A DNA stretch of 64,000 nucleotides, from the NCBI GenBank assembly GCA_021234155.1, contig JAJEKV010000217.1, forward strand, positions 686,001 to 750,000, written 5' to 3'. The stretch comes from Isoetes taiwanensis (taxonomy: Eukaryota; Streptophyta; Lycopodiopsida; Isoetales; Isoetaceae). The position numbers were made by a program, and so were the translations under genes. This document shows positions 33,307 through 43,764 of the stretch, piece after piece (positions within the stretch are counted from its first letter, which is position 1; each line of letters opens with the position of its first letter). Under the pieces are notes generated by a model, which was not told the origin of the DNA, made no database searches, and saw only the letters and a program-made list of their open reading frames with translations.

Positions 33307-35476
33307 ATGCCTGTGAAATGGTATGCTTTCTTTCAGTATTGAAGCGCCATTATCACGCGGATTTGATGCAATGATATTTAAGGAGTTCAGACACATTAGC
33401 TTTGTATTCAAAATTTCCCTTTGATATAATTCTGTTCGCAGGGTACTCTACTGGCAATCAGCTTCAGGTACACAGGCCAGCAGTCAAACGCTCCTGGATT
33501 TGCTGAAAAGTTTAGAGAGCATGGGGGGAGTTAGGACAGGACGTTGGCAGGTTACTGCAGCACAACATCGTCCTATGCAACGAGGTATACTTACCACCTG
33601 ACTTCTCATTTAGCCATCTTATCTCTACTCTGCTTGTTGAACAAAAATCAATGTCTACTTCCCCACATAGTGTCTGCAATTCTGGCAACATAGCAATGTT
33701 GGGCTATGTTATTTGCGGGCAGGTCTGTGCCGAGAATAACAATTTTTTTATTAAGTCATAAAGTTCTCTACTGGTTGACAATGTTTTACAGCATATCTTT
33801 GCCTCCCTTTTATCTGAACATAGAGCCTTGCTTTATAACCGTCATGGAATGTGCATGGACATGGATGAAGAAACTGTGATCTTGTTAGAATTGAATTTAA
33901 TGTTACCGGAAAGTGATAATTTTGGGGATGCTTATGATCATAAATCAGCTGGTGCAGTTTGGATAATAGAAGTAGCTGGCGATCGGTGAAAGAATGTTTG
34001 GAGGTCTGCTATATCTTTTATATAATGGTCTTTTGATGGCAGGCATCAGGAATCCTTTGCAGATAAGCAAGAATATGCAGACCATTGCAGCTACTTGACA
34101 CATCGTTGAGAACTTAGGAGAAGAGTCAAAATCAGGCATGCTGGATATTGGATGTTTACCTCTGCCAAAAGTGATGCTTTGCTGCTGGATAACAAATATG
34201 TTGAAGAAGATGAGGGACAGTAACCCTAGCTGTTAATGTCATGGAGAATACTTGCAATAATCATCTGTACATAATTTTTAACTTGCAAAATCTAATGATT
34301 AATATGTAATAACTTCGATCATAGCCAGGAAGGCCAATTTGAAGTAATGATCATGCTTGCAACAATAATTGCTTGCACTGTACACCAAGAATGGACATGC
34401 ATGGTGTTGGTTGTGGCAGTGGGTAACTCTTAGAGGACGGACATCAATTGCCACTCATCTTACATTCAACTGAGAATGTTGCATTTCTACAAATGTTAAT
34501 GGTATTTTCGTGGGGAGAGTAGCTTGAGCAAGATTATGATCTGATAGGTATGTAAGCCTTGAAATAGACTTAGACTTGTGGTTATGCAGATATTTGAACA
34601 CCAGAATTCGCAGCACATGTTTTCTGTTAATTCACGAAATAGGGTTACTTGCAAAATGGCCGGATTGATCACATACATAGACTAGCATAACTGTTTTCCA
34701 GTTAGTCCAATTGTATCGCATACACATTAATAACCAACCAGTTATTTGCTTTCTGCAGACGTTCCAATTGATTGTGCCCGTGAGCTTCTTGGGGTGGCAT
34801 TCTCAGGAAATCCTAGCAAGCATTACTTTGTATTACGAAATGAGCATATGATTGTAGAAGCTGATGCAAGCATTCAGGCCATTATGGAGAAACTACAGAC
34901 CTATCGAAATAGGTTAAATATTATCTTTGAGGTATCATTTTTTGCAATTATTTTTTTATCTGGGTGCATGTTTGTGGTGTTCAATTGAGACAAGCATCCT
35001 CATATTAATACAAAAAACTTGAAGATCTTGGCAAAGGGAGACCTAATAAATATAGGGATAAATATAATGGTCTTATTGCAGGGTTTTCAATACCAACTTG
35101 GAGATTTTCTAGTGAAGGCTGGCAGAGCAATTCATGGACATGGGGAAAACCTGCGTGGAATAGTCTTTGAGGTAAGGTTTTTTTTTTTTTTTTTCAGGAA
35201 CTTGGTAATACATACATAGACAATTAACCCCTGTATCCTGTGTAGGTTGAATATTCACCAATATCCTCCCTTGAAAAATCTCGTTCTCACATACAAGAAT
35301 TTGTCGATTATTGGCAAGAAGTAATATCAGCACAAGGTCCAAGTGGGAGGCTAGCACACCTGGAGCCAAGCTTTTCTGATTATTCGTTAACAGACCATTA
35401 TACATGGCAACATACAGCATTGCAGTACATTTCCCTTATGGCTAATATCTCCATGGCTAACGTCTCCCAGCGCTAA
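33307..35476 (+). CDS. MED20: Mediator complex subunit 20, five exons
   Basis: Coding exons 33307-33320, 33442-33584, 34759-34931, 35082-35171 and 35246-35476, all with GT...AG introns, splice into 651 bases encoding 216 residues, about the length of plant MED20. It starts MPVKWVLYWQ, the conserved MED20 N-terminus; further family blocks are ELLGVAF, HYFVLRNEHMIVEADASIQ, IMEKLQ, GFQYQLGDF, ENLRGIVFE, YSPISSLEKSR and QHTALQY. MED20 is a head-module subunit that pairs with MED18 and helps couple transcription factors to RNA polymerase II in the nucleus. This is the only intact host gene in the window. The reading frame is undamaged although a Helitron end lies about 200 bp upstream. The start is fixed by family conservation and by the short first exon (ends in split codon TG|G). 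Confidence 0.95.
33321..33441 (+). other. MED20 intron 1
   Basis: GTATGC donor, TTCGCAG acceptor; phase 2, after only 14 coding bases. The short first exon explains why a simple ORF search misses the true start. Confidence 0.9.
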
Positions 35477-36208
35477 TCTCCAATGCATGTTCCAGCTACC
35501 ATGGTTTGATTTTTTTGGCACGAAATATTCAGGGGATATCTCAATTGTCAGAATATTGCCAATTCTCCTACTGTCAATTCTTGATCAATGCCAGCTGTTC
35601 TTCGTAGCTAGTTATGAAGGCGATGAAAGCCCTTAGTATTGACAGGTTTCTGCTCTGGCAAGGGCTATCAATTTCTTGATCCATGCCAATTCTTCTGCTG
35701 TTCTCGTATACTTTAAAGAAATATTTCATAGGGTTGAGCGCCTAGTTATGAAGGCGTTGGTATTTACACTTTTCTGCTCTGGCAAGAGTCTATGTATTAA
35801 CTACGACAAGTCTTTTTGCTGATTCTCGAATGCTGCCAACCAGCATTTTAGGCTTAGGAAATGGTCAAACTAAGATCTTTGTCGTCATGTAGAAGCTCCA
35901 ATATAAGAGGTTTCTTTGGATTTGTGTTGAGAGTCAATTATAGGGCTGGCCACATGATCACTTTTTCTCTGATTCTGATGTCAAAACGGAGGTGGAGGCC
36001 TCCGTTTGAGGTCGGAGGGCAGTTTTGAATGTTTCATACCGGCAGGGGGCGGACCCAAAAACTTTAGTCTGATCTGCTGTTCTTCGTCTCTTCCGAAATT
36101 CTTCCCAATCCATGTGTTTCGCCACTCCTGCCCTCTCTCGTATCCCCTCTCGTGTGAAATTGATATATGGAAGTGGTCAGAAAAATCGCATGTGGCCACC
36201 CCTAATAA
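35477..36208 (+). other. Region downstream of MED20
   Basis: Probable 3' UTR and flank. Two similar segments with TCTGCTCTGGCAAG (about 35650 and 35780) form an imperfect direct repeat. No second gene was recognised. Confidence 0.4.
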
Positions 36209-36422
36209 GGCCCTTTTTCCACGGCTGACTTAAAATATGGCTGTCTTATAATTATAAGACAGCATTTTAGGTGCCACGTCATTTTTGTGGCATGTCTTAA
36301 AAAAATTAGTTTTCCATGGCTTGAATATAAGAGGTGTTTTATAATTTAAGACATGTCTCATAAATTTGATTTTCCACTACTCCGTAGTTTTGCTGTTCCA
36401 CGGGTTCAGAGGCTTCTGAAAA

Positions 36423-36660
36423 TAGTCTATGCACGGCTTCTGAAAATATCCTCTTGCCATGATAACGATACAATGCTAGCACATGCTTGAAGAAGGCTAA
36501 TGAAGGTGACATAATCTGGAATCATCCCTTCAAATTGCATTTTTTCTAACAATTCAAGAGCTTCTTCTCCACAATCACTGCGGGCATATGCTGATATAAC
36601 GGAATTCCATAAGACAACATCCCTTTGTTTTTAACCCTTCAAACAACCCCCGCATGTCAG
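36423..36660 (-). pseudogene. Captured PPR protein fragment
   Basis: The minus strand reads RDVVLWNSVISAYARSDCGE, then EALELLEKMQFEGMIPDYVT and FISLLQACASI. This is one complete pentatricopeptide repeat of the PLS type plus the start of the next, as found in organelle RNA-editing factors of land plants. A one-base frame change precedes it (MRGLFEGLK in another frame is the previous repeat's end). It lies inside the TAA-flanked element, so probably captured from a host gene. Confidence 0.85.
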
Positions 36661-36684
36661 CTAAATTTCGAGCTGTTTTGCCCT

Positions 36685-36805
36685 GCCAAATCTCTCTGCC
36701 AAATCTTTGAATTCGAGCTGTTTTTCAGGTTAGGGCAAAATCTCTCTGCTTTTCAGTTTAGGGCAAAATCTGTTTTTCATGTTAGGGCAAAAATCTCTCT
36801 GTTAA
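36685..36805. repeat. Short tandem repeats around TTAGGGCAAAATCTCTCTG
   Basis: At least three copies of a TTAGGGCAAAA-TCT motif (36730, 36754, 36783) spaced by 24-29 bases within the Harbinger-like element. Confidence 0.8.
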
Positions 36806-37439
36806 CCTGAAAAAATTTGAGCAGAGATTCGAGCAGAGAGATTTGCTCAAATTCGAATTCTGTTTTGACCTGTAATTCGAAAGCAGAGAGAACTGAAAGA
36901 ACAGAAAGGGAAAATTTGGAACTAAAGCTACAGTTTCGACCAGACCAAGAAGTTTCAAAAACCCATTTTCTCTACCCAGCGACATCTTCTTCTACCTATT
37001 TCGTGTTCGGTAGATTCGGTGATGCCGATTCCAGCGAGTTAAGGCGATTCCAAAAGCTCCGGTCGTCTGGCGAAAAGTCGCGGCGGCGCTTTCTTCTCCC
37101 GCTCCATTTTTGGGACATCCTAACTATACGGCAAAGACGGACTCTGATTGGTTAGATTTTGTTGTCTTATTTTGTGGCGGGGGGTTTCCCCCGGAAGAAA
37201 ATAAGACTCCCATGTTGTACGGATGTGATATGCGACATGTCTTAAAAGTGTTAGTGGAAAAACCACCATGTCTTATATGCTTAGGTGGCCCAATCATATC
37301 TCTATAAATATAAGACATTAGTGTCATGGAAAAAGGGCCTAAGGCCGACAACTTAAGTGCCATGCAAGCCTAAAAACAGCACGACGATGATGGCAAATTG
37401 ACTTAATAGCAAACGTGCTTGTCTTGTTTATTATTCTTC

Positions 37440-39136
37440 GGGTGAAAATAGCTTTACCTTGGTTTTGGTGATTCCGTTGCGGTGACTACTCTCCCGCGGA
37501 ATCACTAACCCTCCTACCAGATACCCGATTCGCCGTTATCCGAGTATCCCCGGGCTCCATTGTATACCTTCGTGAGAATCACATCGCAAAATCTTGGCTG
37601 GGCCGGAATCATCACCCGACCTTTCATTCTACGCGATGGAATCACATGGAATTGATCCTGCGGTGTGGAATCACTGTATACTGTAATATTCTTCCCTGTG
37701 GAATCACCGCGTACGATAATATTCTCTCTCCCCTGTGGAATCACCGCGTAAATATTCTCTCCCGTGGAATCACCGCGATAATATTCTCTCTCGTAGAATC
37801 ACCGCGTAAATATTCTCCCCCGTGGAATCACCGCGATAATATTTCCCCCCATGAAATCACCGAGTACTAATCTTCGGGAAGGAATCACCTGGAGACCTTT
37901 GAATCTGTAATAACTGCAGGACCCTGAGGAAAAATTGGCAGATGTTTCAATTTCAGCAGAAGTTTATGCCCGATTCCATAAAAAATTGGAGGGTGGTTTA
38001 AGCAAAGCCTATGTTACTTGAAGATCATAAATGAAATTAATACTAAACCATTAAAAAAAAACAAGCTCGGCTACTCCATTTTGTCTGTGTTGTGTATGTG
38101 CAGTGTTATGCTCTAAACTGCCTGAAATTTTTTTGGTTGGGGATTTGAACCCCTTGCCAATATCGGCAATGCCCTTCCCATGTGAGGCCTGCTCTTTCAG
38201 TCCAATATGAGCAGAATAAACACAAACCCAAATGAAACACAGAAGATCGGGAAGAATATTTTTTCCTTCAAGAATATTCAAGGAGAGAGTCTGTGCGGCC
38301 GTCCCTCTTCGCCTCATCTTTTCCTTGTTTTTATCCTCTTCTTTCCCTCTGGTTCGGGGAGTTGAGGATTGCATCTTCATCTCCATGGCCAGTTTCTAAC
38401 ACCATTGCCAGTTCTTCAAACAAAAAGAATATAAAAATTTCAAAATCTAAGAACAGAAAAAAAAAAAAAAAAAAAAAAAATCCAGGTTTGCAATACTCGT
38501 TTGCAAGCTCCCATCTCTCCGGCACTATCTTCCGAAACCCTGCACAGAATTCCAAGCGCTTTTTAGCAAACCTAAAAAACATTTCTTCCAGATTAGATTT
38601 CCATAGCTCGAGATTTTGATCCAAGAAACTGTTCAAGAAATATCTCCCTAAGCCGTTAAGAAAACCCAGCAGAGTATTCTTCCTTTGAGGCTCCGGCTTG
38701 AAATACTAAAAAAAATGTGCCCAGTTGAACAATGCGAACTTGAGATCTTCTCGTGGATCCAGCCCCAGAAGGCAGCAGATTCATCTGGACATTGTGGGCG
38801 ACGTTTTGGAGCAACTCCTTACTTCCGCCCCCCATAGCCGAAGCAGCTGCAAAACCTTTCGAAGAGGAACATGATGTAACAAATTTGAATTTTTACTTGG
38901 GATATTCCACCGGGCGGAATCAATTATGATGGTGATTCCGTCGCGTGGAATAAAATGGCAAAATTCTATCCAGTGGAATTTGGAGGTTGTGATTCCGCCG
39001 GAAGGTATTAAATGAGTTGTCAGGTACGGAAAACGGGACCTCCAGAACGGATCCCGTTCCCGGAGGGTCTGTGATTCCGCGGGAGAGTATTCACCGCGAT
39101 GGAATCACCAAAACCAGGGTAAAGCTATTTTCACCC
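37440..39136. mobile_element. Long-TIR element with repeated subterminal motifs
   Basis: Left end GGGTGAAAATAGCTTTACC followed by TGGTTTTGGTGATTCC; the right end is the inverted complement (GGAATCACCAAAACCA then GGTAAAGCTATTTTCACCC). The inverted repeat continues with gaps for about 80 bp including CTCTCCCGCGGAATCAC on the left. The element is about 1.7 kb, contains a minisatellite of the same GGAATCACCGCG motif and a 24-base poly(A) run (38457-38480). I found no clean target duplication and no transposase, so the superfamily is open. Confidence 0.75.
37640..37870. repeat. Minisatellite of a transposon-end motif, about 7 units
   Basis: Units of about 27-40 bases, each built on GTGGAATCACCGCG followed by TAATATTCTCTC-like sequence. 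The motif GGAATCACCGCG also occurs, inverted, in the terminal repeats of the surrounding element (GCGGTGA...GGAATCAC near 37480-37505 and 39085-39105). Confidence 0.88.
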
Positions 39137-42100
39137 CACTCTGATGTAAAATAGTATAGGACCTTGGTTTGGGAAATTATGAGGAAACCTTGTACTCTAC
39201 CACCTGGAATTGAAATTTCACAGTACAATTTAGAAACAGTAGGAAATTTTCCTGCGAAAAATAGCCATTTTCTCTTATACTTATTGTAGGAATGGAGGAG
39301 TATGTAGCTTGGTAAGCTGCGCTAGATCTAACAAGAAACTAGCCGATTATGTCAAAAAACCCGAACCAAGTGTAGGACATGCCAAATCAATTATTTGCTT
39401 CATCATTACATTAAAGCGAACTGCGCAGGTGCATCATTTGATTAGTGATTATATTAAAGCAAATGACGCAATTGCGAATTTGCCTGCCGTATTTGACACT
39501 TTTGTACATACAATTTTCTTCCATTTCATTTCTAACGATGCATTTTTTATGCTTTTTCTTTCTTCTATGCAAGCAACCCCGCGCCATTTCATCCCAAATA
39601 TAGCAGTTTTGCAGGATTCCAGATAGCTTTTTCATTTAATAGCGCCATATCGATTGCTAGGTGTGTCAGAAAACAGGGAAGAGAACAGAATAGAATAAAA
39701 TAGGCCTTCTAAAATAAAAATTTCAGAAATTTGACAACACAAATCCATCAATTCAAATTACTATGATTAAAATTCCAACACAAATCCATCTACAGGTCTA
39801 GCCTTCTTCCCAACCCTCCAGTTCTGCTAGTTTTCCTGTTTTTTCACCGATTATATGTTTTAGTATGCACATTCAAAAGGAACTACAAAGGCCTTTCTTA
39901 GGTAGAACACTTGAGAGAAATTGTTAGAATTTGGCCAAATAAGGTCCGGGTTTTGGACAACTATTAGCAATCAGCAGCACATTGTTGACATGCATCTAAT
40001 AGTAGGATTAAAATAACAGACAATGCAAAAAGAACTTATCTTCCATTGTAATGCGAAAGAACTCATCCTCTGTTGTATAAAGGTGGGAATCTAGATGCCA
40101 GATATATGTTGAATGATGTTGGTCAATATGTCTATGCCTCTCAACGGGACAAAAATTAAAGAGACCTCTCTACCTTATTCTAGATAGGGTCTTTGTTGTT
40201 TTCTATAGGGAAGATTCGATTCTCCTATTGTTTGGTAGGCTAAGATTACATTCGATAAGTCTGCATGGAAAACATGGAGTCCATGCCACAGAGAGGTTTT
40301 TGGAAAGGAAACAGTTGGTTTTATGAGGAAATGCTACGTAGCCAGTTAGCTTCCATGTCCATCTGGTTATACCTGAGCAGCAGTGACATCACAAGTTGAA
40401 TTCCTCTTTTCTCTGTTGTTTGCAGTGCATGCCATTAGAAATCCACATGCTTATAGTTAGATTCTCCTTATATTTCAAAATAACCTGGATCGTATTGAAT
40501 CATGTCCAGAACAAGAGTGCCACAATGTTGTAAAGGAAAATAAATTACTACGCATCTGTGCCAATTTTTTTAGATGATAACCAGGGCAGGGAAGATGTTG
40601 AGAACTTTTAGATCCAGTAGTATTGTTGCTGCATTTTTTGCAGTCTTTGTTATTGCCAGAACTATGTGGTATAGCCCCACAATCACTCTAACGCAGTGAT
40701 GTAAATGTAAGCTTCAAGACAGTATTTTTATGCTACTCTAAAGTGGAGCCAGATCTGTTTCTTAGTAGGTTATTAGAAGATTCGTGCCACAAGAAAATAC
40801 TAGTCATGTCTGGAAAGTGCTATTGAGAACTCCCATTCAGAGTTGCTACGACTTGGTTACATGTGTCATGATATTTTGTGTTCAAATTGCGTTTCAAAAC
40901 ATTCAGCTCCTTTACCAGCGGCACTAGATTCCTTTGCTAACAAGCATCCATTCTTCTCAATGATTATAGTTATAATCTTTGAGAAAGATAAGATTTTGTT
41001 TGCAAGTTAACTTCAAGTCTAAATGATTACCTTCTGCTCTTCCCTCTTGACTTCGCTCTAGACTTGGCTCTAGACTTGCTAAATCGTGTACATAGTTATG
41101 TTTATACCTTTGTTGTAGCATATGAGAGTTCTTGCTACAATTCTATGGAGTGGCGGAGCTCTATTGATATGGAAGAACTGCAATAATATTATACATTAAC
41201 TAAGGAAATCCAGTAATGTATATTCTAATTTTGCAATATCTATCATGCTTCAGACAAGACAAGCTTCAGACGTGCACAAAGGAGCATTCAAGCTATTCTT
41301 TGGTGGTTCAAAAACTCAGATAATGTTGCTTCACATCCAACTTCCATGTCTTTTATCTTTTATTTGACAAAGGTGTAAAGATAATCCGTCTTCTTACAGA
41401 GCATATTCAAATGTCATAGCTCTTCCTTCGATCTTTACTCAGCTTCAGCATATGTTTCAGAGCAAATTCTGGGCGGAGCTATAAAAACGTGTAATCTGCA
41501 GATTCAGTGTATTCTGCAAATGCGTTTTCTTTAGATATGTGTAATCAGTGTATTTTATAGATGCAGGCCAGCAATCATATCATGCTGCAAGTGATCCAAA
41601 CAAATGAAAAGCAAAATGTATCAAACTTGAATAACAGTTGTAAGGTACCATAGATCCATTCATCTATATTTTCAGCATAGAGTATCAAAATTTGTTACCA
41701 TGGTATTGGATGCGTTAAGTGCTCTCAACCATATCCAACCTACTATATGCAACCTATTGTCAAATGAAGCACTAGCTAGCAGCCACTTTTTTGCTTAATA
41801 AAGACAAACATGATTTATGCCTAACATCATGAAGTTGTCTCAAAAGTACTTTTGTTGGCATTCATCTCTATAAAGTAAAATTATGCTATTTTGAGTTAGG
41901 TTTATTTGACTAATTACAATTTTGAAGCTCTGCAATTTTGTAATTTGCTTCAGAATTCTTGAGACATGTCCTTTCAATTACTATGCAGTGTAATTTCACT
42001 ATGTTGGAACTCCTCAATTGCAACTGCTATTTAGTACGTTTAATTAATGGAAGGACAAGTGGATGTTTGTCCAGCACTAGAAGACTTAAAAGGGACTAGA

Positions 42101-43259
42101 TGATGGAATGTTCCCAAAATGAAATGACATAGATGTTCGTCCAACATCGTAAAGCATTAGAGCACACAATCTTTTGTTGATGGTTGTTTTACTCTGCTAG
42201 AGAAAAATACCACCTAGAGGGCACGATGCCTTTTAACTTAATTTCATATCTAGGAACACGACTAATTTATCTCTCAATAAATAGAAACACTCCCAAAAAT
42301 AAAAACACTGAAATCATTTATTTTCCAACACATAGCCACCTTAAATAACTTGCTCCTCCCACAACACATTGTTTATATATGTTGTAATATCCTCTTTCTT
42401 AACATATACAAGAAACTTCTTGGCCGCCGCGAACGTTTCTCTTCCCCAACTCGTCTATACATGGAAGAACATGCAGAATTTGAACCTGCATTTTGTTGCC
42501 TTGTGTTCGGTGCCCGCACGTCAAGGCTGGTGTTTCCTCACAATTGAATTTTGGATTTAGTATTTGAAACTCGTTTAGATCTTTAAAATTTCAGTGCTCT
42601 CCAGGTCTTTGATTAAGGCTTCCCGTGAAAACTTCTAGTTGTTAAAGACGGCTGCCTACTGGAAACTCAGCATATTTTGATCATGACAATCACTGACAAA
42701 GTATTTTGATAAATCAAATACATAGATTGTATTAGCACCTAATACTATGATCCTTGTTTGCATCTTCAAGACCAGCTTCAACCATGTTTTTCTCAGCCAA
42801 CTGCACCCCTTTGACGTTTACATTTCTTAGACATTGCATTTGCCTTTAGAATCGGAAATAAAAGATCAACCCTTCTGATTGAAAAGGAGCAGTCTGACGG
42901 AAGACTTTCTTTGGAATGGAGTGATTTATTGACATCTTGCTTACTAGAGAGCATTCGTTGCAGAATGAAACCAGTGTTCTTCAACTCATTGATGCATGAA
43001 GCACTAATATTTATCTCGGCAACATCTAGGGTAAAGCACTAGCAAAGGTTAAAGAGGCAATTAACTACTCTGGAAATAACCCCTTCCTATCTTCTTTTCC
43101 AATTAAGCTTAATATTTAATATTAGAAGAATAGTGATTTAAAATGTTTTGAATATTATTAAGGGCAAATCCCTATGATTGTCATGCATTGATATCTACAA
43201 CGACGCTAGGTAAGGAAAATCCTAGCATGTGCACATACAAAGAACTATCATTGAATTGC
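39137..43259. other. Intergenic, nothing recognised
   Basis: AT-rich sequence without supported genes. A TTGGCCGCCGCGAACGTTTC block at about 42419 has an inverted counterpart (GTTCGCGGCGGC) at about 50025, possibly part of one mobile unit, but no boundaries could be drawn. Confidence 0.4.
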
Positions 43260-43261
43260 AG

Positions 43262-43764
43262 GCAAGATATTGCGGTAAGGGAAGTGTCGAGGCTTGCAAG
43301 AGAAGCAGCGGTTAAGGCAATCAAAGAATGGGGCCAACCTAAATCCTAAATAACCCATGTTGTATTTGGAACCACCAGCGGAGTAGACATGCATGGAGCA
43401 GACTTTTAGCTGGCTAAGCTTTTGGGTCTGAGGCCAAATGTGAAGAGAGTGATGCTTTACCATCATGGCTATTTTGCAGAAGCCACAGTTACGCGCGTTG
43501 CCAAGGATTTGGCCGAAAATAACAAAGGGGCCAGAGTGCAGAGTGCTGGTTACCTGTAGCGAAGTAACAGCGGTGACATCCAGAGCTCCTTCAGAAACCC
43601 ATCTGGATGGGCTTGTCGGGTCTGTATTAGTTGGAGATGGAGCTACTGCGCTTATCATTGGATCAGACCCTGTTCCAGAAATCGAAAAACCCCTGTTTGA
43701 GCTGCATTGGTCGGGAGAATCCATAGTTCCAGAGAGCGACGGGGCAATCTTGGGGCATTACGCT
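43262..43764 (+). pseudogene. CHS: Chalcone synthase (type III polyketide synthase) pseudogene
   Basis: Reads [28 protein letters not shown], stop, ITHVVFGTTSGVDM, GADF, stop, [40 protein letters not shown], then in another frame [40 protein letters not shown] and [18 protein letters not shown]. This is the CHS-family thiolase-fold core, about residues 90-255 of about 390. Defects: two stops, the catalytic Cys (expected in YHQGCFAG) replaced by Tyr, and a frameshift caused by a 7-bp tandem duplication AGAGTGC. Similarity stops abruptly at 43764, so the rest of the gene is missing. CHS would condense p-coumaroyl-CoA with malonyl-CoA; this copy cannot. Confidence 0.93.

Larger units (their letters stand above)
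36209..37339. mobile_element. PIF/Harbinger-like non-autonomous element
   Basis: Terminal inverted repeats GGCCCTTTTTCCACG (left) and, inverted, GGCCCTTTTTCCATG (right), flanked by TAA on both sides (36206-36208, 37340-37342). The 3-bp TWA target duplication and GGCC-starting ends fit PIF/Harbinger (Tourist-like) elements. Subterminal copies of ATGTCTTA/TAAGACAT occur at both ends. It carries a PPR gene fragment and no transposase. Confidence 0.8.

Noticed and set aside
38051-38386. Minus-strand ORF of 111 codons and a possible F-box-like run near 38770-38850
   Set aside because: Similarity too weak and short to name; left as interior of the inverted-repeat element.
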